A stretch of DNA of 32,326 nucleotides from Gammaproteobacteria bacterium (GTDB taxonomy: Bacteria > Pseudomonadota > Gammaproteobacteria > GCA-001735895), in contig JASJBW010000020.1 of NCBI GenBank assembly GCA_030066315.1, positions 1-32,326 of the forward strand, read 5' to 3'. Below are positions 19,895-28,601 of this stretch, piece after piece; position 1 is the stretch's first letter, and every line of letters begins with the position of its first letter. The notes beneath the pieces were generated by a model. The model worked only from the letters and a program-made list of their open reading frames with translations. It searched no databases and had not been told where the DNA came from. A program made the position numbers and the translations under genes.

Positions 19895-21009
19895 GCTTCA
19901 ACCTCCTGAGCTTCAGCAGTCTGGGTTTCTTTTTTCTTTCTTCGTTTGAAGAAACCAATAATGCCATTAGGTGCAAAAATAGTGACCAGGATAAACAACC
20001 CACCCAGGGCAAATAACCAGACTTCCGGAAAGGCGCCGGTAAAATAGGTTTTGGCATAGTTAACCAGTAATGCACCCAACACGGCCCCAAACAGGGTTGC
20101 ACGACCACCTACGGCCACCCAGATTACAATTTCGATCGAATTAATCGGTGAAAATTCGTTGGGATTGATTATACCTACCTGGGGTACATAAAGGGCACCT
20201 GCGATACCTGCTAAAATCGCTGAAAAAGTAAATACCCAAAGTTTGAAATAATCTACCCGGTAACCGATAAAACGTACGCGGTCTTCACTATCTCGAATGG
20301 CGACACTAACGCGTCCTAACTTGGAATTAATGATGTAGCGGCAAGAAAGGTAGCCGAGCGCCAAAGCTAATGCCGAGGCTATAAATAAACTGACCCTGAC
20401 TTGATCTGATTGTAATGAGAACCCAAGGAGATCTTTAAAATCCGTTAAGCCATTATTGCCGCCAAATCCCATTTCATTGCGATAAAAAGCCAGCATTAAT
20501 GCATAGGTCATAGCCTGGGTAATAATGGAAAGATATACACCCGTAACCCTGGACTTAAAAGCCAGGTAGCCGAAAACAAAGGCCAACAAACCCGGTACCA
20601 GGATAATCATGATCACAGCAAACCAGAATTGATCAAAACCTAACCAGAACCAGGGTAATTCACTCCAATTGAGGAAGACCATAAAATCAGGCAAAACTGG
20701 ATCGCCATAAACACCCCGATCACCAATCTGGCGCATCAGGTACATGCCCATGGCATAACCTCCGAGCGCAAAAAAAGCGCCGTGCCCAAGACTTAAAATT
20801 CCTAAATATCCCCATACCAAATCCACGGCAATCGCTAATAGTGCATAGGTTAAATACTTACCCAGCAGGGTCACGGTATAGGTGGATACATGCAACGCAT
20901 GATCAGCTGGTAACATCAGGTTAGCAAAGGCCACATAGGCCGTAATAACAAACAACAAGCTCAGGAAAACCTTGCCACCGAAATCGTTCGTCAGAATAGC
21001 GCGTATCAT
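19891..21009 (-). CDS. urtC: Urea ABC transporter permease UrtC
   Basis: YLGILSLGHGAFFALGGYAMGMYLMR; YKLWVFTFSAILAGIAGALYVPQVGIINP; ATGA overlap with urtD. Confidence 0.95.
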   Translation of the reverse strand: MIRAILTNDFGGKVFLSLLFVITAYVAFANLMLPADHALHVSTYTVTLLGKYLTYALLAIAVDLVWGYLGILSLGHGAFFALGGYAMGMYLMRQIGDRGVYGDPVLPDFMVFLNWSELPWFWLGFDQFWFAVIMIILVPGLLAFVFGYLAFKSRVTGVYLSIITQAMTYALMLAFYRNEMGFGGNNGLTDFKDLLGFSLQSDQVRVSLFIASALALALGYLSCRYIINSKLGRVSVAIRDSEDRVRFIGYRVDYFKLWVFTFSAILAGIAGALYVPQVGIINPNEFSPINSIEIVIWVAVGGRATLFGAVLGALLVNYAKTYFTGAFPEVWLFALGGLFILVTIFAPNGIIGFFKRRKKKETQTAEAQEVEA

Positions 21010-22604
21010 TGTTCTGCAGCCCTGCCTTTTTGCGGAAACAATCCACGCGGTCTTTTCTGGATGAACAGTATGATCAAGATCAGAACCAAAATCTTGGCTA
21101 ACACGGCACCAGTTACCGGTTCAAGAAACTTACCGAGCACACCGAGTGAGAGTCCAGAGATGAGTGTTCCCCAAAGATTACCGACACCGCCGAAGACGAC
21201 GACCATGAAAGAATCAACGATGTAGGCTTGCCCCAAGTTAGGCCCGACATTAGTAATCTGGCTGAGGGCCACACCTGCCACCCCGGCTATCCCAGAACCC
21301 AGACCAAACGTCATGGCATCAACCCACTCTGACTTAATACCCATGGCCCTTGCCATAGCCCGATTCTGGGATACCGCACGAACATTTAAACCCAATGAGG
21401 TTTTTTTCATGACAAGGTACAACACCAGAAAAACCATCAAACAAAACAGGAATATGTATAAGCGGTTATAGGTGATCGATAACAATGAATTGATTTCCAG
21501 AGAGCCGCTCATCCATTGCGGCGTTTCCACTGAACGGTTCAAGGGTGAAAAGATACTGCGTACCGCCTGCTGCAATACCAGACTGATACCAAAAGTGGCC
21601 AATAGGGTTTCAAGGGGTCGGCCATACAGAAATCGTATAACACCACGTTCAATGGCGATACCAACCAACGCTGATACCAGGAAAGCAGCCGGTATGGACA
21701 CCAGGATGGATAATCCAATGGCATTCGGCATGATCAACTGAACCACATAGGTGGTGTAGGCACCGATCATGATCAACTCACCATGAGCCATGTTAATTAC
21801 ACCCATGACACCGAAAGTAATAGCCAGCCCGATGGCTGCTAATGCCAGGATAGAGCCGAGGCTTAACCCAAAAAACAGGGTTTCAATATAGCCATATAAA
21901 TCGACCTGGGATTCTATATTCTTAACGGCTTTCTGGGCCGCTCTTCTGACCTCAACGCTTTCTGTTGTCTCACCGAGTTGCCTCAGCGTTGATAATACGG
22001 CTGGATTTAGATTACCCTGCAATGCTTCGATGGCATCCAATTGCTGTTCTCGGGTACCATCCGCTAACACAGAAAAAGCGATCACAGCACTGATCGCTTC
22101 TAGTATACGACGATCGGATTCTATAGCCTTCATGCCATTAAGTTTTTCAACCATAGTGGCATCTGCCTTTCCGATCATACCCTCTACAGACTTGAGCCTG
22201 ACCTCGGCATCGGGATGAGTCAGTGCCAAACTCGAAATCGCTAATTTAAGCTCTGCTCTCAATCGGTTATTGATGCCAATTTTTTTAACCTTGCGTTTCC
22301 CGACCAGATCTAATTCTTCTTCGGTAAGCGCATCAAAAATTCTTAGTTTAGATTCTTCTTTTTGTGCATAAACAATACGTTTATCTTTTTTGCGGTAATA
22401 GAGATCACCGGCAAGAATGGACTCCAACAATTTTACCGAGGATACGTGATTACTCTCCGCAATGAGTTTGATGGCCTGTGATTTATCATCGAAACTGCGT
22501 TCAGTCAGTAAATTGAACGCCTGTTCAAGTGTCTCGTTACTGGCATGGCTGATAACGCTCCAAAAACAGAAAACAGCCAGAGTGAGTAATTTAGTTTTGA
22601 TCAT
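21006..22604 (-). CDS. urtB: Urea ABC transporter permease UrtB
   Basis: Long N-terminal HEAT-like extension and GVINMAHGELIMIGAYTTYVVQ, FMVVVFGGVGNLWGTLISG. Confidence 0.95.
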   Translation of the reverse strand: MIKTKLLTLAVFCFWSVISHASNETLEQAFNLLTERSFDDKSQAIKLIAESNHVSSVKLLESILAGDLYYRKKDKRIVYAQKEESKLRIFDALTEEELDLVGKRKVKKIGINNRLRAELKLAISSLALTHPDAEVRLKSVEGMIGKADATMVEKLNGMKAIESDRRILEAISAVIAFSVLADGTREQQLDAIEALQGNLNPAVLSTLRQLGETTESVEVRRAAQKAVKNIESQVDLYGYIETLFFGLSLGSILALAAIGLAITFGVMGVINMAHGELIMIGAYTTYVVQLIMPNAIGLSILVSIPAAFLVSALVGIAIERGVIRFLYGRPLETLLATFGISLVLQQAVRSIFSPLNRSVETPQWMSGSLEINSLLSITYNRLYIFLFCLMVFLVLYLVMKKTSLGLNVRAVSQNRAMARAMGIKSEWVDAMTFGLGSGIAGVAGVALSQITNVGPNLGQAYIVDSFMVVVFGGVGNLWGTLISGLSLGVLGKFLEPVTGAVLAKILVLILIILFIQKRPRGLFPQKGRAAEQ

Positions 22605-22655
22605 AAGTAAGCAATGTCAGGAATTATGGAACACTTGAACCACTTCCCTCAGTAT

Positions 22656-22683
22656 GAAAACAGGGCCGGATGACCGGCCCTGT
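22656..22683 (-). terminator. Intergenic hairpin downstream of urtA (possible attenuating terminator)
   Basis: Minus strand: ACAGGGCCGG-TCAT-CCGGCCCTGT followed by TTT; 10-bp perfect stem with short T run. Confidence 0.65.
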
Positions 22684-22699
22684 ATTAAGGATCATCTAA

Positions 22700-23983
22700 T
22701 TAGAAATTCTGTCCAGAACACTTGGACGTTTTGACGTTATAGTTGCCGCAGTTGAGCGGTGCACGCCAAGAAGCATAAATATCCTTAGAACCCGGCAAGA
22801 AATCGGACCATGCGTCACCAGGCACCATGCCACTGGTTTGCCAGACCGTTTCGAACTGACCATCGTCTTGAATCTCACCAATCAACACCGGTTTGGTAAT
22901 GTGATGATTAGGCATCATGGTTGCCAAGCCACCCGTGAGGTTGGGCACAGAGACGCCGATAATGGCTTGTTGTACTGCTTCAGGATCTGTAGTTCCCGCT
23001 TTTTTAACGGCTTCCACCCACATCTTGAATCCGATGTAATGCGCTTCCATCGGGTCATTGGTCACACGCTTTTCATCTTTGATAAAGGAATGCCATTTTT
23101 CGATGAATTCATCGTTCTCAGCAGCATCAACACTCATGAAATAGTTCCAGGCAGCGAGATGACCGACGAGAGGCTTGGTATCAATACCAGAAAGCTCTTC
23201 TTCACCTACAGAAAACGCTACAACAGGAATATCTTCAGCCGAAATACTCTGGTTACCCAGTTCCTTATAGAAAGGCACATTCGCATCACCGTTTATGGTG
23301 GACACCACGGCAGTTTTCATACCAGACGAACCGAATTTTTTGATATCGGATACAATGCTCTGCCAGTCAGAATGACCAAATGGCGTGTAATTGATCATGA
23401 TATCCTTTTCTGCAACCCCTTTACCCTTGAGATAGGCCTCCAGGATTTTGTTAGTGGTACGAGGATAGACATAGTCGGTACCTGCCAAAACCCAGCGTTT
23501 AACACCCACTTCATTCATCAGGTAATCCACTGCAGGAATCGCTTGCTGATTGGGTGCTGCACCGGTATAGAAAACATTCTTGGAAGATTCTTCACCTTCG
23601 TACTGAACTGGGTAAAACAGAATACTGTCGAGTTCTTCAAATACAGGTAATACAGATTTGCGGGAAACAGAAGTCCAGCAACCAAAGGTAGCGGCAACCT
23701 TTTCCTTGGAAATCAGCTCGCGCGCCTTTTCCGCAAATAGTGGCCAGTTGGATGCAGGATCTACCACAACCGGTTCCAGTTTCTTGCCCAGCAGCCCGCC
23801 TTTTTTATTTTGATCCTCGATCAGCATCAGCATGGTATCTTTCAGGGTTGTCTCACTGATGGCCATCGTGCCTGAAAGGGAATGCAGCACCCCGACTTTA
23901 ATGGTATCAGCGGCTTGAGCAGCGCTCATCATCGCTGAACAGGCCAAAGCCATAGTAGCAACTTTAAAGGTTTTTAATTTCAT
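22700..23983 (-). CDS. urtA: Urea ABC transporter substrate-binding protein UrtA
   Basis: DTIKVGVLHSLSGTMAISETTLKDTMLMLIEDQNKKGG; RVTNDPMEAHYIGFKMWVEAVKKA; RBS GGAGAG. Confidence 0.97.
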   Translation of the reverse strand: MKLKTFKVATMALACSAMMSAAQAADTIKVGVLHSLSGTMAISETTLKDTMLMLIEDQNKKGGLLGKKLEPVVVDPASNWPLFAEKARELISKEKVAATFGCWTSVSRKSVLPVFEELDSILFYPVQYEGEESSKNVFYTGAAPNQQAIPAVDYLMNEVGVKRWVLAGTDYVYPRTTNKILEAYLKGKGVAEKDIMINYTPFGHSDWQSIVSDIKKFGSSGMKTAVVSTINGDANVPFYKELGNQSISAEDIPVVAFSVGEEELSGIDTKPLVGHLAAWNYFMSVDAAENDEFIEKWHSFIKDEKRVTNDPMEAHYIGFKMWVEAVKKAGTTDPEAVQQAIIGVSVPNLTGGLATMMPNHHITKPVLIGEIQDDGQFETVWQTSGMVPGDAWSDFLPGSKDIYASWRAPLNCGNYNVKTSKCSGQNF

Positions 23984-24030
23984 GTAGTCTCTCCAAATAT
24001 AAGGGAAATAAATGTTACGCCGGGAGTGAC

Positions 24031-24046
24031 TACAAGCTTTGTGCCA
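24031..24046 (-). promoter_or_regulatory. Candidate sigma-54 (-24/-12) promoter for the urt-ure cluster
   Basis: Minus strand TGGCACAAAGCTTGTA vs TGGCACGN4TTGCW: correct spacing, mismatches at G7 and C15; about 48 bp upstream of the urtA start. Confidence 0.6.
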
Positions 24047-24178
24047 GTTTTTTATTAATTGTTGAATTACAATCGGTTACGGAGGTTTTGTGATTTTACC
24101 TTGAGGAAAGTCCAATCTGACTGCTTCCTAATAGCCTCTTTTTGGTGCGCTCCTGTTTAAATGCGCCTCAATTTGAAG

Positions 24179-25177
24179 CTAGAATTCAGCTGTGAAATCG
24201 TTAGTAACGATCTTGCTAATCATAAAATGGATAGCATCAGTCAACTGGTTTTGACTTAAAAACCAGTTCCCCCCCCGATAGGGCATCTTGGCCTTTCCCT
24301 GAACGGTGCTTTCAACCAAAGCATCCCATCCCTGTCTCACTCGTTGTTGCCACTTCAATGTGTCGCTCAGTTTTGGTGCACCCTTAAGGCCCTGGTCATG
24401 ACAATTTGCACAGTTTTGAAGATAAATACGTTCACCTCTTTTAACACTGCCGTCATCCAATACCAAAGCCAGCTGACTTGCCATTTGTCGACTCTCACGA
24501 ATACCCGGTTTACTGATAGAACATTTCACCGCTGCAACACTATCGATATGAATACTGGAACTTTGACTCGCAATCTCTCTAATACGGTAACTTAAATAAT
24601 TTTTATTTTGACCCGAGATTTTGGGGATAAGCTGACTACCTTTACCATCACTTCCATGACAGGTCTGGCAAGTCTCCAGACCCGTTTCTTTGTCATTGAT
24701 TGCCTGATCAGTGTTTTTTAGTTCACTCAAAACCCAGTTCTTATTGAGACCACTTTTCTGATTACTATAAAACAAGCTGATATCCATGATATCCTGATTA
24801 CTCAGAGATCGAAGATAGGGCGGAAAGGGATGTTTACTGCGCTCATCAGTCTTGAAACTGTATATCTTGGCAAAGAGATATTCGAGATTCTGTCCCCTTA
24901 ATAAGGGTAAATAGTGGTTATACCTATTCAACGAAGCCGCATGGCAGGTTTCACATAACTGGATTTTTTTACTCCCTTGATGGACAACAGGCTGCTCGTT
25001 ATGGGCTCTTAGATGGAGTAGATGTAAAAGACCCGGTAAATCCTTGGATGAATCCATTCCTTCACTTGGAGGATTTGGGCTTTCTATATTTAATGACAGC
25101 GAAGCGTCGTCCTTATCCAGCAGGGCTGCCAGACTATTTGTGATACCACAAAAGCAAAGTATAAAAAACCATCGCAT
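24179..25177 (-). CDS. Triheme c-type cytochrome (c4-like plus c5-like modules)
   Basis: Three CxxCH motifs: CETCH, CQTCHGSDGKG, CANCHDQGLKGAPKLSD...MPYRGG; signal peptide. Confidence 0.85.
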   Translation of the reverse strand: MRWFFILCFCGITNSLAALLDKDDASLSLNIESPNPPSEGMDSSKDLPGLLHLLHLRAHNEQPVVHQGSKKIQLCETCHAASLNRYNHYLPLLRGQNLEYLFAKIYSFKTDERSKHPFPPYLRSLSNQDIMDISLFYSNQKSGLNKNWVLSELKNTDQAINDKETGLETCQTCHGSDGKGSQLIPKISGQNKNYLSYRIREIASQSSSIHIDSVAAVKCSISKPGIRESRQMASQLALVLDDGSVKRGERIYLQNCANCHDQGLKGAPKLSDTLKWQQRVRQGWDALVESTVQGKAKMPYRGGNWFLSQNQLTDAIHFMISKIVTNDFTAEF

Positions 25178-25247
25178 ACTCTCACTATAGCTTATGAATT
25201 TAACTTGATGACGGATTTATTACCTTGTCAATCCGGTAAAACCAATA

Positions 25248-26336
25248 CTAAGGATTCTCCGGGGCGGCCAGTTTGGCAAAATGTATGGCCGTTTTGAGTT
25301 TAAGCAATTCCAGTTCAATGACATTAACATGGTGACCTGTTTGTTCGAGCATTCGGCGTCGCTTATCCCAGACATCGTTTAATTTTTCCATGATTGGATT
25401 AACTTGCTCTAACGGGTCATGATAGATCGAATGTAACGCATGCTGAAACCAGTCAGTATGGTGATTTGATGATTCTACACGGGTTTCCTCGCCATCATTC
25501 AACTGAGCATCTACCTCAGTCAATTGATTGGAATACATTGACGCATCTGTTTGGACAGATTCAATCATTCGAAGGGCAATATTATTCAGGCACTGACTGG
25601 GGATGCTATTGGGATATTGCAGGGTTACCAGGCTGGTTTGCGACATCACTGCCAGCATGTGGTCATCAATAATAAAAAAACTCAGACCGCCACACTGCAA
25701 ACCCAGATATTTACGCACCGTAATGCTCAACCTGGCAATAATCTGTTTGGCTTCAATTTCACCCGCAACGAGATTGACGACGACCTTAACGGGTTGTTGA
25801 AACACGCGTTGCTTAATGCCTTTCAGAAGTGAAAAGGCATCGGTCAGTGAATTGGCATCTGGTGTAATGGTGATGACAATACAGCCGGCCCCCAATAAGA
25901 AACTGATGGTGGAGTAATTAATACCTGCTGCGGTATCGATCAATAGAAAGTCATAATCATGCTGCAACTGAGTAATTGCCAGCAACAGGTTTTGCTTGTG
26001 CTCCGATTGTAACTTGGAGTATTCGACAATTCCGGTACTTTGGGGAATGATTTTAATGCCGCCGGGCCCTTCATAGATTAAGTCATCCACGGAAATGTCA
26101 CCCATCATCAAATCATGCATGGTCAGCGTGCTGGGTCTTCCAAAAAGTAATTTTTGTTCAGGTACGGTCTCATTCGTATCAAAAACGCATACCTTTTTCT
26201 GCATATTCGACAGGCAAATAGCCAGATTAAGCGCCAAAGAGGATTTTCCTGCCACTGAATAGCCACTCGAAATAGCAACCACCTGGGCCGATTCGGGCTC
26301 ATGCGAATGTTGAAATTGTTGGATTTGTTGGTTCAT
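25248..26336 (-). CDS. MinD/FleN-like P-loop ATPase with variant Walker A
   Basis: AISSGYSVAGKSSLALNLAICLSNMQKKVCVFD, DFLLIDTAAGINYSTISFLLGAGCIVITITPDANSLTDAFSLLKGI. Confidence 0.82.
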   Translation of the reverse strand: MNQQIQQFQHSHEPESAQVVAISSGYSVAGKSSLALNLAICLSNMQKKVCVFDTNETVPEQKLLFGRPSTLTMHDLMMGDISVDDLIYEGPGGIKIIPQSTGIVEYSKLQSEHKQNLLLAITQLQHDYDFLLIDTAAGINYSTISFLLGAGCIVITITPDANSLTDAFSLLKGIKQRVFQQPVKVVVNLVAGEIEAKQIIARLSITVRKYLGLQCGGLSFFIIDDHMLAVMSQTSLVTLQYPNSIPSQCLNNIALRMIESVQTDASMYSNQLTEVDAQLNDGEETRVESSNHHTDWFQHALHSIYHDPLEQVNPIMEKLNDVWDKRRRMLEQTGHHVNVIELELLKLKTAIHFAKLAAPENP

Positions 26337-26454
26337 TTCGTGGTTTTTTTCACTTCAAAACCGGATAATGGCTAAAAATCCTGGTAAAAACTGGCAATTT
26401 TGCTAATTTAATCATTGACTTACTAAATAAATTTAATGCAGTATATCAAATAGT

Positions 26455-28572
26455 ATGCGTAATACAGTTAACTATAATATAGATCTGGATTGCACCAGAC
26501 TACCGCCTGCTCCACATGTTTTAATTAAACTTATTGACCTCTGTCACAAAACTGAAGTCAGTATCGAGGAGCTGGAAGCCATCATCGAGAAAGATACGGC
26601 TCTGTGCACCAAGGTCATTTCGATATCAAATTCGGCAGCTTACAGTCAATGGAATGATGTACGTGAGCTGAAACGAGTGCTGGTTGTCTTGGGAACCAAG
26701 ACCATCAAGTCCATAGCCCTCACTTCGGCAGTTCATCAATTCTTTTCACAATTCAGCAAAGAACTGGGCGAAACGTTGGGAAGTATCTGGTTAGATGCCC
26801 TCATCTGTGCTCATCTCTGCCGTCACCTGGCAAACTTAACCAGTTATGAATACCCGGATGAGGCTCATCTTGCCGGGCTGATCCATCAGCTAGGGCAATT
26901 GGTCCTGTTAACCAATGAACCTGATCGCTATCAGTCTATTATGGCTACTGTCTCGGACCAAAATGCCCTGCTCTACAAAGAGGAGGAACGCTATGGTGTC
27001 AACAGCGCCGATCTGGCTGCAGATATTGTTGAACGATGGGGAGTCGATTCATTCCTGAGTGACAGTGTGCGTTATCAACATAAACCGGCTGACTTGTTAC
27101 AAGACACCCACCCTTTGGTCAAACTAACCAATCTGGCCTCTCAACTGTGTAACCGACTGAACCATACCAACAAAAAATACCTGGTTGAGGATCATTTTTT
27201 TGGTCTGAATCAGTCGATTATTGACAATCTTGTGCTGGAGGCCACGAAGGCTGCCGTTGCCGATGCCAAGGGATTTGGTATCGAAGTTGATGAAGATCAT
27301 ACCATTCCACGGGCCAACATCGACGATGAGGCCATCCGAATAGAACTGGCTCGTAAAGTACGCCAAATTGCCCTTTTAGAGGGCGTACAACAACATATCT
27401 CTGATCTTGATGATGTAACGGACATGATGCAATTGTTCAGTAAGAATCTGGAGATGCTGTTTGGTTTGAGTTCAGCCATGTTCTTTTTCCCGGACAATGA
27501 GCAAACTGTCATAACGGGTATTGCCAGTCATAGCAAGAATTTGCCCGCAAACGGATCCTATACCATCAAATTGAAATCACGGCGTAGCCTGGTTAGTGAA
27601 GCGGCATTATCAAAGCAAATTCTTTATAGCCATGAACAGGATACATTCGAAGAGCTGCCCATTATAGACCGTCAGATAATGGCTGCCTTGATGACACCCG
27701 AATTGCTGTGCTTGCCACTCATCAATGATGAAAAACTGATCGGTGTCATCGCTATAGGCTGCAACCAAGAACAGGGCGAACGCTTCACCGCCGACAACGA
27801 ATTGTTATTGCATTTTGCGTCCATTGTTGCGGATTCTTTTGCGCGCCAGCAACAGATTTCTCATGAATACAAGCAACAACTTGAACAAAAACAAATGGAA
27901 ATTGATATCCAGACACGCAAGATTATTCATGAGGTCAACAATCCATTAACCATCATCAATAATTACCTTGAAATCTTATCCATGGATATGGAAAAAGATT
28001 CGGATAACAAACAACATCTTGAAACCATCAAGGCTGAAGTTGACCGGGTCGGTAAAATATTGCTGCAATTGAAAGATGAGCAGGCTCAGGAAATGATTGG
28101 TGATCATCCACTGGTTGATGTCAACGAACTGATTAATAAACTGATTCCTCTGTTCAAACCGACTTTTTATAAACTGAACCATATCAATAGCCAATTGGAA
28201 CTTGATGCCTCTTTACCCGAAATCAGTACTGATCAAAATAAACTTAAACAAATTATCACTAATCTGGTAAAGAATGCTGCAGAAGCACTGCCAGAAAAAG
28301 GTACGATTACCATCAAAACGAAGGCACTCGTTATTGCCAATGGCCAGCAATACATCGAAATTTCTGTGGCTGATAATGGGCCAGGAGTACCCGATGAAAT
28401 ACTGCAGCGTTTGTTTGCCCCGGTTCAATCCACCAAAGGGGCCAATCACTCAGGCCTGGGGCTAACGATAGTCAACAAATTGGTTGCCGAACTTAAAGGA
28501 TTAATCAGCTACAGCACTGCAGACTCTGGAGGCGCTGAGTTCATCATTTTATTGCCGAGAATAGTGTCTTGA
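26455..28572 (+). CDS. HDOD-GAF sensor histidine kinase
   Basis: HDOD region (LPPAPHVLIKLIDLCHKTEVSIEELEAIIEKDTALCTKVISISNSA), GAF-like middle, H-box IIHEVNNPLTIINNYLEIL, NLVKNAAEALPE, VADNGPGVP, SGLGLTIVNKL. Confidence 0.88.
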   Translation: MRNTVNYNIDLDCTRLPPAPHVLIKLIDLCHKTEVSIEELEAIIEKDTALCTKVISISNSAAYSQWNDVRELKRVLVVLGTKTIKSIALTSAVHQFFSQFSKELGETLGSIWLDALICAHLCRHLANLTSYEYPDEAHLAGLIHQLGQLVLLTNEPDRYQSIMATVSDQNALLYKEEERYGVNSADLAADIVERWGVDSFLSDSVRYQHKPADLLQDTHPLVKLTNLASQLCNRLNHTNKKYLVEDHFFGLNQSIIDNLVLEATKAAVADAKGFGIEVDEDHTIPRANIDDEAIRIELARKVRQIALLEGVQQHISDLDDVTDMMQLFSKNLEMLFGLSSAMFFFPDNEQTVITGIASHSKNLPANGSYTIKLKSRRSLVSEAALSKQILYSHEQDTFEELPIIDRQIMAALMTPELLCLPLINDEKLIGVIAIGCNQEQGERFTADNELLLHFASIVADSFARQQQISHEYKQQLEQKQMEIDIQTRKIIHEVNNPLTIINNYLEILSMDMEKDSDNKQHLETIKAEVDRVGKILLQLKDEQAQEMIGDHPLVDVNELINKLIPLFKPTFYKLNHINSQLELDASLPEISTDQNKLKQIITNLVKNAAEALPEKGTITIKTKALVIANGQQYIEISVADNGPGVPDEILQRLFAPVQSTKGANHSGLGLTIVNKLVAELKGLISYSTADSGGAEFIILLPRIVS

Positions 28573-28601
28573 AACTACACTATAAACATCATTAGAGGAG
28601 C

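Noticed and set aside
22838-23650. 270-aa plus-strand ORF antisense to urtA
   Set aside because: Lies entirely within the clear urtA coding sequence on the other strand; no recognisable domain; shadow ORF from codon bias
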